Source: Flavobacteriaceae bacterium
GTDB taxonomy: Bacteria; Bacteroidota; Bacteroidia; Flavobacteriales; Flavobacteriaceae
Direction: 5' to 3'
DNA: 64,000 nt
Assembly: GCA_018402205.1 (NCBI GenBank)
Contig: JAGYIX010000004.1
Coordinates: 62,001-126,000, forward strand
The notes below the pieces were generated by a model that saw nothing but the letters and a program-made list of their open reading frames with translations, ran no database searches and had not been told where the DNA came from. This document shows, piece by piece, positions 1 through 7,930 of this stretch. Numbering within the stretch: position 1 is the first letter of the stretch; every line of letters begins with the position of its first letter. The position numbers and the translations under genes were made by a program.

Positions 1-1870
1 ATAAAATGAGAATAGATACGCCTCTATCGATGTGTTCAGCAGCCTCTTCAACTAGTTTTTCTAGAGATCTTTCGAGCCCATTGACCCCTTCTGAAATAGG
101 GTAGTGCATATTTAAGGTAGCAGTCTGGAATCCGCCGTTGTCTTCAGCCCGACGTATTTTTTCGAGGTCTTCTTTGGAGATTACCGGATTCTTGATCTTT
201 AATTTTTTGCAGTGCTTGTCGGTAATTTCAAACAGGTTGTGATCGCGACCCAAGGTAAGGCTGATGTCGGTGATTAACTCTTCACGAATACCGTCTAAAG
301 GCGGATTAGTTACTTGAGCAAATAATTGCTTAAAATAATTATACAAAAGCTGCGGACGTTCTGACAAGACAGCTATAGGCGTATCTGATCCCATGGATCC
401 AATGGGTTCAGCCCCCTGCTGGGCCATAGGCATGATTATGCGACTGATGTCTTCTTGGCTGTATCCAAAGAATTTCGCCCTGGTTTCTAGGCTCGCCTTG
501 GGTTGATGCACCTCGCAGGCTCCATAGGGAATGTCTTTTAGGTGCTTAAGGTTGTTTTCTACCCATTGTTTGTAGGGGTGCTTGCTCACTATGGAGCGCT
601 TTACATCTTCGTCTTGAATGATTCTTCCGGCCTCCATGTCGACCAAGAACATCTTTCCGGGCTCAAGTCTGCCGTGCGATTCAATATTTTCGATGGCAAT
701 ATCTACTACCCCGATTTCTGAAGACATGATCACGTACCCATCTTTGGTTACCGAATAGCGTGAAGGTCTTAACCCGTTTCGGTCTAGCACGGCTCCGATG
801 TAAGTTCCGTCGGTAAAAGGGATAGAGGCGGGGCCATCCCAAGGCTCCATCAGACACGAGTTGAACTCGTAAAAGGCCCGCTTATCTGGGTCCATCGATT
901 TGTTGCGCTCCCAGGCCTCGGGTACAAGCATCATCATGGCCTCAGGTAGTGTACGCCCTGTCATAAGCAGCAGTTCAACCACCATATCTAAACTGGCAGA
1001 ATCTGATTTTTTAGGAAGCACAATCGGAATTATATTTTTGATTTCGTCGCTGAACCACTCGCTTTTCATTAGGTCTTCGCGAGAACGCATACGCGAAACA
1101 TTTCCGCGCAGGGTGTTGATTTCTCCATTGTGGCAAATGAATCTAAAGGGCTGTGCTAAATCCCAAGTAGGAAAAGTATTCGTTGAAAAACGCTGATGAA
1201 CCAGAGCCAATCGAGTAATGCAGTGCTCGTCTTTTAGATCGAGGTAATAGGCGCTGATGTCTTCGGGTTTTAAGAGTCCTTTGTAGATGATAATTTTAGT
1301 CGAAAAGCTTGGAATATAAAAAAGACTGGCCTCTGAGAGTTTAGAGTTCCATATAGCGTGTTCGGCCTTTTTTCGGGCGATATAGCGCTTTACCTCAAAG
1401 GTATGCGTATCGAAGCCTTCAGGCTTGGCCACAAATAGCTGGCGCACAAAGGGCTCAGACTCGGCGGCAATCTCACCTAATACACCGCGGTTTACGGGCA
1501 CTGTTCTCCAACCTAGAACCTCTAATCCCTGTTCTTTCAGTTGGGTCTCTAAAGTGTTTTCGCAAAAAAGGCGTTGGTTTTCTTTCTGAGGTAGAAATAC
1601 ATTAGCTACCGCATACTTATCGGATTCGGGCAGCTCAAATTTCACTTGACTTTTAAAGAAGTCGTGTGGAATATCGATCAAAATTCCTGCTCCGTCGCCT
1701 GTTTTTCCGTCTGCATTGACCGCACCCCTGTGCTTGAGGCGCACGAGTATCTCAAGTGCCTTATGAATAATATCGTTGCTCTTATTTCCGTTTAAGCTGC
1801 AGATAAAACCTGCGCCACAGTTGTCGTGTTCAAATTCGGGAAGATATAAACCTTGAGCGCTTAAAGACAT
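1..1870 (-). CDS. gltB: Glutamate synthase large subunit, N-terminal part (runs off the left edge)
   Basis: This is the first 623 residues or so of the large subunit of glutamate synthase (GOGAT), which transfers the amide nitrogen of glutamine to 2-oxoglutarate. I translated it by hand from the start codon at 1870. The N-terminus reads MSLSAQGLYLPEFEHDNCG, so a 17-residue propeptide precedes Cys18, the expected N-terminal nucleophile of a class II glutaminase domain. The glutaminase region also shows RFSTNTFPTWDLAQPFR and CHNGEINTLRGN. The central domain has begun by about residue 450. The FMN and iron-sulfur region and the C-terminal beta-helix lie outside the window. The family is about 1,500 residues long, so under half is visible. 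The gene is divergent from nhaD. Confidence 0.95.
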   Translation of the reverse strand, partial: MSLSAQGLYLPEFEHDNCGAGFICSLNGNKSNDIIHKALEILVRLKHRGAVNADGKTGDGAGILIDIPHDFFKSQVKFELPESDKYAVANVFLPQKENQRLFCENTLETQLKEQGLEVLGWRTVPVNRGVLGEIAAESEPFVRQLFVAKPEGFDTHTFEVKRYIARKKAEHAIWNSKLSEASLFYIPSFSTKIIIYKGLLKPEDISAYYLDLKDEHCITRLALVHQRFSTNTFPTWDLAQPFRFICHNGEINTLRGNVSRMRSREDLMKSEWFSDEIKNIIPIVLPKKSDSASLDMVVELLLMTGRTLPEAMMMLVPEAWERNKSMDPDKRAFYEFNSCLMEPWDGPASIPFTDGTYIGAVLDRNGLRPSRYSVTKDGYVIMSSEIGVVDIAIENIESHGRLEPGKMFLVDMEAGRIIQDEDVKRSIVSKHPYKQWVENNLKHLKDIPYGACEVHQPKASLETRAKFFGYSQEDISRIIMPMAQQGAEPIGSMGSDTPIAVLSERPQLLYNYFKQLFAQVTNPPLDGIREELITDISLTLGRDHNLFEITDKHCKKLKIKNPVISKEDLEKIRRAEDNGGFQTATLNMHYPISEGVNGLERSLEKLVEEAAEHIDRGVSILIL

Positions 1871-1942
1871 GGTTAAAATTTTTGAGGAAACTATTCAAGT
1901 TATAAAAATATTATAGTGAAAGCCTGAAATCTCTTAATAATT

Positions 1943-2036
1943 CACAACAATGAGCGCAGTTGTGATTCTCTTTATTAATCTTCGAATTAATAACACGTGA
2001 TTTTAACAATTTGACAATACGCTTAACTGTGTTAAG
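1943..2036. promoter_or_regulatory. Two inverted repeats between divergent gltB and nhaD
   Basis: The 222-base gap between gltB and nhaD carries two short perfect dyads. CACAAC pairs with GTTGTG at 1943-1948 and 1959-1964 with a 10-base spacer. CTTAAC pairs with GTTAAG at 2022-2027 and 2031-2036 with a 3-base spacer. They could be operator half-sites or weak hairpins. No clear TAnnTTTG box is visible for nhaD. That either is a binding site is inference. Confidence 0.3.
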
Positions 2037-2092
2037 ACCTCAGATTCCCTTTTAAAAATTTCTATATTAGGACCCAACAACGCGATCAACAC

Positions 2093-3412
2093 ATGGAAAC
2101 CATTATCATTGCCCTCTTTTTTCTAGGCTATCTTTTTATCACTTTAGAGCATAATGTCAAAGTAGACAAGCTTATTCCGGCCTTGGCGATGATGGCGCTC
2201 TTATGGGCGGTTGCCGCTCTGGGCCATCTAGAAATGTTTGAAGTCAATACCGAACTCAAAAAATTAGAACCCACCCATCTCGAAGAAATTCTCTTGCATC
2301 ACCTAGGTAAAACGGCAGAGATTTTGGTTTTTTTACTTGGGGCGATGACCATAGTTGAAATCATTGATTACTTCGATGGATTCTCTACTATAAAAGGGTT
2401 TATTAAAACCCGGTCAAAAACGGCGCTATTGTGGATATTCTCTATTCTTGCCTTTATTCTTTCGGCTATTATTGACAACCTGACGGCTACTATAGTGCTG
2501 ATCACCATATTGCAAAAGGTAATAAAAGATAAAAATTTACGCCTGTTTTTTGCGGGACTCATTATTATAAACGCCAATGCTGGAGGCGCCTGGTCTCCGA
2601 TAGGCGATGTAACCACCACTATGTTGTGGATCGCCAAAAAGGTGGAGGCCGGTTCGTTAGTGAAGATGGTGCTATTACCGTCTATTGTGTGCATGTTAAT
2701 ACCAACATTGATAGCCTCTAGGTTTAAAGTTTTTCAGGGTTCTATAGACATGGAAGAGATGGATCCCGAAAAGTCAAAGTACAGCGGTACCATGTTGTAT
2801 TTGGGATTAGGGGCTATTGTATTTGTGCCCTTCTTTAAAACGGTTACCCACCTTCCTCCTTATGTAGGTATGATGCTTTCTTTGGCGGTGGTTGCCCTTT
2901 TTGCGGAGATCTTCACTAACCGTAAATTTAAGATGTCTGACGTAACTGCAAACCCTGAAGCAGGGCACCACAGCCCAGTGCACAAGGCCCTGACCAAGAT
3001 CGAATTACCCTCTATCCTCTTTTTCTTAGGAATTCTAATGGCCGTAGCCTGTTTAGAATCACTAGGTATTTTATTTACGGCGGCAGAGGCAATGAATAAG
3101 GCGATTCCGAACACAGATATTGTAGTGTTGCTTCTTGGTATCGGATCTGCTGTTATAGATAATGTGCCCTTAGTGGCTGCTTCGATAGGTATGTTTTCTG
3201 AGCCTATGGATAGTCCGTTGTGGCACTTCATAGCCTATTCTGCAGGTACCGGAGGCAGTATGTTGATTATCGGATCAGCAGCTGGGGTGGTCGCCATGGG
3301 TATGGAAAAAATTGACTTTTTCTGGTACCTCAAAAAAATGACTTGGCTAGCCTTGATCGGATTTATTGCGGGCGGAATTGTATTTGTTGCACTTCGCGAT
3401 TTCGTACTTTAG
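2093..3412 (+). CDS. nhaD: NhaD-type sodium:proton antiporter
   Basis: This 439-residue polytopic inner-membrane protein belongs to the NhaD branch of the ion transporter superfamily and exchanges Na+ for H+. The sequence shows the two family hallmarks: the buried acidic stretch IIDNLTATIVLI near residues 125-136, and the loop NANAGGAWSPIGDVTTTM near 160-177. A related half-site, SAVIDNVPLVAA, sits near 356-367, as expected from the inverted-repeat fold. The length fits the family. It is followed after 18 bases by exbB, so it probably heads an nhaD-exbB-exbD-folC transcript. Confidence 0.93.
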   Translation: METIIIALFFLGYLFITLEHNVKVDKLIPALAMMALLWAVAALGHLEMFEVNTELKKLEPTHLEEILLHHLGKTAEILVFLLGAMTIVEIIDYFDGFSTIKGFIKTRSKTALLWIFSILAFILSAIIDNLTATIVLITILQKVIKDKNLRLFFAGLIIINANAGGAWSPIGDVTTTMLWIAKKVEAGSLVKMVLLPSIVCMLIPTLIASRFKVFQGSIDMEEMDPEKSKYSGTMLYLGLGAIVFVPFFKTVTHLPPYVGMMLSLAVVALFAEIFTNRKFKMSDVTANPEAGHHSPVHKALTKIELPSILFFLGILMAVACLESLGILFTAAEAMNKAIPNTDIVVLLLGIGSAVIDNVPLVAASIGMFSEPMDSPLWHFIAYSAGTGGSMLIIGSAAGVVAMGMEKIDFFWYLKKMTWLALIGFIAGGIVFVALRDFVL

Positions 3413-3430
3413 TGGTCTGATATAGACCTT

Positions 3431-4078
3431 ATGTTGTTGGCAATTCAAGAGGCCCCTGACCGTTTTTCTTTCTTTGATCTTATTTTTAGTGGAGGATGGG
3501 CCAATGCGTTAATTATCGCCATTCTTTTTGGGCTGTTGATTTACGCGCTATATATCACTATAGAGCGGTATTTGATTTATAGAGCGGTGCTCAAGCAAGA
3601 CGATCAGTTTGTCAAAGAAGTTAGGCGCAATTTGAGGGAGCCCAAAAAGGCTATTGCTCTTTGTGAGCAGTCTGAACATATTATGGCTTCTGTGTTTCGC
3701 GCTGGGTTGAATAGGCTAGATCAAGGTAAAGGCAAAGATCAAATCAGCCTTACTTTTGAGACTAGAACCACCTATGTGATAGCTCAACTAGAACGCCATC
3801 TAAGTACTTTAGCGACTATCTCTGGTGCTGCTCCTATGTTGGGCTTTCTGGGAACGGTTATTGGAATGGTTCTGGCCTTTAAAGAAATGGCTATGAGTGC
3901 AGGGCAGGCCGATATTTCTCAACTAGCCGGAGGCATTTACACCGCCTTAACAACCACCGTGGCAGGTCTGGTGGTCGGAATCATTAGCTATATCGCGTAT
4001 AATCAATTGGTAAATCTACTTCAACGTATTACGCAGCAATTTGAGTCTATGGTAAATACGGTTTTAGAGGAGCTATAA
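3431..4078 (+). CDS. exbB: MotA/TolQ/ExbB proton channel family protein
   Basis: This inner-membrane stator protein of 215 residues has three predicted membrane segments, near 24-45, 125-150 and 165-190. The segment pair containing SGAAPMLGFLGTVIGMV and TALTTTVAGLVVG is the conserved ExbB/TolQ core. Together with ExbD it would use the proton gradient to drive TonB-dependent outer-membrane transport. exbD begins two bases after its stop codon, so the two are co-translated. The family alone does not separate ExbB from TolQ, but the ExbD partner and the absence of tol-pal genes favour ExbB. Confidence 0.92.
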   Translation: MLLAIQEAPDRFSFFDLIFSGGWANALIIAILFGLLIYALYITIERYLIYRAVLKQDDQFVKEVRRNLREPKKAIALCEQSEHIMASVFRAGLNRLDQGKGKDQISLTFETRTTYVIAQLERHLSTLATISGAAPMLGFLGTVIGMVLAFKEMAMSAGQADISQLAGGIYTALTTTVAGLVVGIISYIAYNQLVNLLQRITQQFESMVNTVLEEL

Positions 4079-4079
4079 T

Positions 4080-4469
4080 ATGAAAATCAGACCTCGACAT
4101 AAGCCCAATGCTCAGTTCAGCCTATCTTCGATGACAGATGTGGTTTTTTTGCTTCTGGTCTTTTTTCTTTTGACCTCAAGTGTCAGCTCTGCCATAGATC
4201 TTACTTTGCCTGAAGGCAAGGGCAACAGCACTTCAGAGGCGCAGACCATAGCCGTTTCTATTGACGGGCGTCTTCGTTTTTTTATAGAGGAAACTCAAAT
4301 CAATCCGGTTTACCTTGAACTCGAACTTAAGAAAGCCCTAGAAAAACGCCCTGGAGCTACTTTATTGTTGAGGGCTCAAGAAGATGTGGCCATCAAGGAG
4401 GCGGTCAGAGTGCTTGATGTCGCCAATGCCAACGGATACAAGATTGTACTGGCAGTCTCGCCTAAATAA
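4080..4469 (+). CDS. exbD: ExbD/TolR biopolymer transport protein
   Basis: This 129-residue protein has a short cytoplasmic N-terminus, one membrane helix and a periplasmic domain. The helix starts SSMTDVVFLLLVFFLL; Asp20 in it matches the proton-carrying aspartate of ExbD/TolR. It forms the stator with the upstream ExbB. Its TAA stop shares a base with the folC start (4469). In many flavobacterial genomes that I recall, a tonB gene lies between exbD and folC; there is no room for one here. Confidence 0.92.
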   Translation: MKIRPRHKPNAQFSLSSMTDVVFLLLVFFLLTSSVSSAIDLTLPEGKGNSTSEAQTIAVSIDGRLRFFIEETQINPVYLELELKKALEKRPGATLLLRAQEDVAIKEAVRVLDVANANGYKIVLAVSPK

Positions 4470-5722
4470 TGGGTATGAATGCGCATTCGCCTCTAACAGA
4501 TTACAATCAGGCCATAGCATATCTGTATGCTCGGCTTCCGATGTTTCAGCGCGAAGGTAAATCTGCTCTGCACCTTAAATTAGATCGTATTGAAGCACTG
4601 ATGGATTATTTGGGGAATCCGCAGCTAAAATACCCAACCCTTCATGTAGCGGGCACCAATGGAAAAGGCTCGGTATCGCATTCTATTGCTTCAGTTCTTC
4701 AAGAGGCCGGATACTCCACTGGATTATATACCTCTCCTCATCTGAGCGACTTCAGGGAGCGCATTCGCCTTTCTGGATCACTTGTGCCTCAAGAGCAGGT
4801 GCTCAATTTTGTCAATCAGCATCGTGACTATATCGAATCGCATCGGCTCTCATTTTTTGAACTCACCGTGGCTATGGCGTTTGATACCTTTGCTAAAGAG
4901 CAAATAGATATAGCGGTGATTGAAGTCGGAATGGGCGGACGACTCGATGCCACAAACGTGATTTATCCGTTACTCTCGGTAATCACCAATATCGCCTTTG
5001 ATCACATGGAATTTTTAGGAGACACCCTCGCAAAAATAGCGGGTGAAAAGGCCGGGATTATCAAACCAAACACGCCAGTTATAATTGGCGAATACCACGA
5101 AGAGACCTTTGGTGTTTTTGAAGCTATTGCTCGGACACAAAATGCAGAGCTATTTACCGCCTGGAATAACTTAGAGGCCCAAGAGCTAGTGCCGCAGATC
5201 ACCTTTGATCTTCAGGGAGCCTATCAAAAATCCAACAGGCTAACTGCTATAGCGGCCTTATTGAAAGCTCGAGAGCTGGGATTGTCGATTTCTGATGCCC
5301 ATATAACATCGGGCTTAGCGCGGGTGATCGCTAATACAGGCCTGAAAGGGCGATGGCAGTGGCTAAATGCCCAGACCGTTTGTGATACTGCCCATAATGA
5401 GGCAGGTTTAGCTCTAGTAATGCAGCAATTACGTGGCCTTAATGCCGAACGTCTTCATCTAGTGATAGGGGTGGTAGCCGACAAGGATCTTAGTCGTGTG
5501 CTACCCTTGTTCATCAAAGACGCCTGCTATTATTTTGTTAAACCAAATGTACCTAGAGGATTAGAGGCAGTTATTTTGGCCCAGCAGGCTAGAGAGTATC
5601 AGTTGATTGGTGAAGTATATGCCTCGGTAAACGAAGGGCTTCAAGCCGCCCAGTCTGCCGCTGCTCAAGGGGATATAGTGTTCGTGGGTGGAAGCACCTT
5701 TACCGTAGCTGAGGTCGTATAA
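4469..5722 (+). CDS. folC: Bifunctional folylpolyglutamate/dihydrofolate synthase
   Basis: This 417-residue cytoplasmic Mur-ligase-family enzyme adds glutamate to folates, and in many bacteria to dihydropteroate. The ATP-binding loop AGTNGKGSVSH is near residue 61. The family motifs GMGGRLDATNVI (about 154-165) and DHMEFLG (about 178-184), and the C-terminal domain motif VCDTAHNEAG (about 305-314), are present. The start overlaps the exbD stop by one base; a second Met two codons later is an alternative start. It ends a four-gene run just before tRNA-Val. One enzyme may carry both synthase activities, which sequence alone does not settle. Confidence 0.95.
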   Translation: MGMNAHSPLTDYNQAIAYLYARLPMFQREGKSALHLKLDRIEALMDYLGNPQLKYPTLHVAGTNGKGSVSHSIASVLQEAGYSTGLYTSPHLSDFRERIRLSGSLVPQEQVLNFVNQHRDYIESHRLSFFELTVAMAFDTFAKEQIDIAVIEVGMGGRLDATNVIYPLLSVITNIAFDHMEFLGDTLAKIAGEKAGIIKPNTPVIIGEYHEETFGVFEAIARTQNAELFTAWNNLEAQELVPQITFDLQGAYQKSNRLTAIAALLKARELGLSISDAHITSGLARVIANTGLKGRWQWLNAQTVCDTAHNEAGLALVMQQLRGLNAERLHLVIGVVADKDLSRVLPLFIKDACYYFVKPNVPRGLEAVILAQQAREYQLIGEVYASVNEGLQAAQSAAAQGDIVFVGGSTFTVAEVV

Positions 5723-5738
5723 TTTTCTTTCTTTTCTT

Positions 5739-5767
5739 TTGCTACAAGCGAAAACATACTATATTTG
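5739..5767 (+). promoter_or_regulatory. Consensus Bacteroidota promoter for tRNA-Val
   Basis: TTG at 5739-5741 (the -33 element) and TATATTTG at 5760-5767 (the TAnnTTTG -7 element) are separated by 18 bases. The tRNA starts 13 bases after the final G. This matches the published flavobacterial/Bacteroides sigma-ABfr consensus at every fixed position. Confidence 0.8.
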
Positions 5768-5780
5768 CAAACCCTTTTTA

Positions 5781-5855
5781 GGGCTCTTAGCTCAGCTGGT
5801 TCAGAGCACCTGCCTTACAAGCAGGGGGTCACTGGTTCGAACCCAGTAGGGCCCA
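5781..5855 (+). tRNA. tRNA-Val (anticodon TAC)
   Basis: A complete cloverleaf can be folded by eye. The acceptor stem GGGCTCT pairs with AGGGCCC using two G-T or mismatch-like positions. The D arm contains AGCTCAGCTGGTTC. The anticodon stem CCTGC/GCAGG encloses the loop CTTACAA with anticodon TAC at 5816-5818, reading GTA and other valine codons. The T arm ACTGG/CCAGT encloses TTCGAAC. The 3' CCA is not encoded. Confidence 0.97.
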
Positions 5856-5866
5856 CTTAAGTGTTT

Positions 5867-5896
5867 AAAAAGCCGATGCATTTGCATCGGCTTTTT
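5867..5896 (+). terminator. Intrinsic terminator after tRNA-Val
   Basis: A 14-base perfect inverted repeat (5867-5880 with 5883-5896, core AAGCCGATGCA) ends in a T run. It sits 11 bases past the tRNA. Because A and T runs flank both sides it could also stop transcription arriving from the opposite-strand gene at 5952. Confidence 0.9.
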
Positions 5897-5951
5897 GCAT
5901 GTTGACTGTATGCATAATTAAGATGGCGCCGCTTGGCGGTGACTAATCTAG

Positions 5952-6233
5952 CTAGCGTTTCACCTCAATGGTGGTGGGGTTGTAAATTCCAGAAGTAATA
6001 AAACTCAATAATCCGTCTATAAACGAATGCTTGGTCACCACTTCATAGTCTTTAGCTCCGCCCGCCAGCATTTGAGTATCGGGAGTTTTTCCAGAAATCA
6101 ATCCCCCCAAGAAATTGTGCTGTGTAGCCTTAACATTTAATCCTTGTTGAGCTCCTTCTCCAACTACCGTTTTGTGCACGTAACACGAGTTCAAGGAGAA
6201 CGCTAGAAGTGCCAGTAAAATCACCTTTTTCAT
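5952..6233 (-). CDS. Bor-like lipoprotein
   Basis: This 93-residue secreted lipoprotein has a lysine-rich start, a hydrophobic segment and the lipobox LNSC with Cys17 as the lipidated residue. The C-terminal stretch FIDGLLSFITSGIYNPTTIE closely resembles the end of the phage lambda Bor protein (VNGLLGFITLGIYTP from memory), and AGGAKDYEV sits where Bor has CGGAENVV. This supports the Bor family. In lambda, Bor is a lysogenic-conversion outer-membrane lipoprotein linked to serum survival. No phage genes surround this copy, so it is a chromosomal relative whose role is unknown. It stands alone, divergent from the next gene. Confidence 0.75.
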   Translation of the reverse strand: MKKVILLALLAFSLNSCYVHKTVVGEGAQQGLNVKATQHNFLGGLISGKTPDTQMLAGGAKDYEVVTKHSFIDGLLSFITSGIYNPTTIEVKR

Positions 6234-6372
6234 AAAATTGGGTTTAGTATTTAGTTATTTTCAAGGTACGCATTTATATTCAGCTTACTTTTTTAAACCG
6301 GTTTCGCTTATTTGTGCCGCAACGTGTATATTTAAACATTCTGAGTATGAACAAAAATAAATAGCACAACAG

Positions 6373-7863
6373 TTGAATTTAAAATTTCCTTTTTGGCTTA
6401 TTGCTTTATTGCTGTTGTCTATTGCTTGTGAAAAAGAGCAACAAGAAGAGCCTCTGCCAAAATATTCTTTGTTTTTGACAGCTTCGGATGGAGGATCGGT
6501 ATCTACCGAGGGAGGGCTTTATACCGAGGGTGAAAAGGTGACCATTACAGCGATTCCTGATAGAGGATATATTTTTTTGGGCTGGGAAGGAGTTGAAGAT
6601 TTGGATGCTTCTATAGAGGTTATAATGAGTCGCTCCTTGACCCTTAAGGCTAATTTTCAACTAGACGTAAAAGTATTTAACGAGAACATTCCGCATATTG
6701 TAGAAGACTTGGTCGATAGTTCTGGTTATATTTTGGCTATAGAAAATGGGCTAAAAACGTGCTACCTCATCGATCATAAAGGCACAAAGAAAAAAACCTG
6801 GACCTTTGATTTAAATTTAGGGCAAGACGCTGAATTGGCTCCAGATGGATCGCTATTTGGATTATTTAAAGTGACTAACGAAAACTTTGGTTTTGGAGGC
6901 CAGAGTGGGCTCATTAGGCAAGTATCTCCTTCGGGAGAGGTAATTTGGGAATACCTTATTTCTAATGAAAACGAAATCACTCATCACGACCTTGAGTTGA
7001 TGCCCAATGGAAATCTATTAGTGCTTATTTGGTATCGCATTGCTAAGGAAGAAACTGCCGCCTTGGGGTACCTTTCAGAGAACGACCTTTTTGTAGAAAA
7101 GGTAATAGAGATTAACCCATCAAATAGTGAAATAGTTTGGGAGTGGAATAGCTGGGACCATATTGTTCAAGAGGTTACCCCAGACCATTATACCTATGGA
7201 GATCCGGGTGAACTGCGCAATAAGATTGACCTCTTTTATAACTATCAATCTACCTACCACGAGTTCATTGCTAGAGGAGACATAATGCACGCTAATGGAA
7301 TCACTTATTTGGCAGAGCAAGACCTTATAGCCATGAGTATCAATTTTTACAACGAGGTATGGTTCATAGACCATAGCACTACCACGCAACAAGCCAAGGG
7401 TAGCAGCGGTGGTAGACTTGGAAGAGGTGGCGATCTAGTATATCGATTTGGTAATCCTGCGACCTATAAAGAGACGGTCAACAAGGTTTTTGATTTTAAC
7501 CACCATCCTTCTTTTGTCGCTAAAGATGGAAAGCTGCATCTGCTTATCTTGAATAACAATAAGACTGAAGAGCGTTCTAAGGCTATGGAATTTGAGCTGC
7601 CCGAGATCACTAATACTACTCCTATAGGAGCTATTCCTAAGCTGGTTTTTGAGTACGCCAATGAAGACATGTTTTTTCCTCGTATAGGCGGTGCGGTGCG
7701 ACTTCCGAATGGTAACACCTTAATTTGTGAAGGTGATTTCGGCTATTGGGAAGTTAATTCGGCTGGTCAGCTACTTTGGAAATACGACGGGCAGGGTACT
7801 AGTTTTTGGAGAGGTCTATTTTACCCTAAAGAAAGCAGTGCGATCAAAAGCCTCGGACTCTAA
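6373..7863 (+). CDS. Arylsulfotransferase-like lipoprotein with an InlB-type repeat
   Basis: The protein has 496 residues. I chose the TTG start at 6373 because it directly precedes a lipoprotein signal peptide (MNLKFPFWLIALLLLSIAC, Cys19), and no in-frame ATG keeps that peptide. Residues about 31-95 form an InlB/Flg_new type beta repeat (GGSVSTEGG, YIFLGWEG). The rest resembles the arylsulfotransferase (ASST) propeller family: HHDLELMPNGNLLVL, VWEWNSWDHI, DIMHANGI, GGDLVYRFGNP and RLPNGNTLICEGD are typical repeats. Such enzymes or relatives act at the cell surface. Whether this one transfers sulfate is not shown by the sequence. An AAACCGGTTT palindrome lies upstream at 6295-6304. Confidence 0.7.
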   Translation: MNLKFPFWLIALLLLSIACEKEQQEEPLPKYSLFLTASDGGSVSTEGGLYTEGEKVTITAIPDRGYIFLGWEGVEDLDASIEVIMSRSLTLKANFQLDVKVFNENIPHIVEDLVDSSGYILAIENGLKTCYLIDHKGTKKKTWTFDLNLGQDAELAPDGSLFGLFKVTNENFGFGGQSGLIRQVSPSGEVIWEYLISNENEITHHDLELMPNGNLLVLIWYRIAKEETAALGYLSENDLFVEKVIEINPSNSEIVWEWNSWDHIVQEVTPDHYTYGDPGELRNKIDLFYNYQSTYHEFIARGDIMHANGITYLAEQDLIAMSINFYNEVWFIDHSTTTQQAKGSSGGRLGRGGDLVYRFGNPATYKETVNKVFDFNHHPSFVAKDGKLHLLILNNNKTEERSKAMEFELPEITNTTPIGAIPKLVFEYANEDMFFPRIGGAVRLPNGNTLICEGDFGYWEVNSAGQLLWKYDGQGTSFWRGLFYPKESSAIKSLGL

Positions 7864-7900
7864 CCCAAGTTTAGACCAATTCACTTTTTATACTATCTTG

Positions 7901-7926
7901 TTAGGTGCAATTTTATAAACACCTAA
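7901..7926 (+). promoter_or_regulatory. Inverted repeat just before the start of the large propeller gene
   Basis: TTAGGTG (7901-7907) and CACCTAA (7920-7926) are perfect complements around a 12-base AT-rich spacer. The downstream arm ends four bases before the ATG at 7931. In RNA it could form a hairpin over the ribosome entry site; in DNA it could be an operator. Both readings are inference. Confidence 0.35.
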
Positions 7927-7930
7927 AAAG

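Noticed and set aside
2368-3231. Minus-strand frames of 108 and 123 residues opposite nhaD
   Set aside because: They are shadows of a well-supported transporter gene.
6295-6304. Palindrome AAACCGGTTT upstream of the arylsulfotransferase-like gene as an operator
   Set aside because: A single ten-base palindrome in an AT-rich gap is weak evidence. I noted it in the gene entry only.
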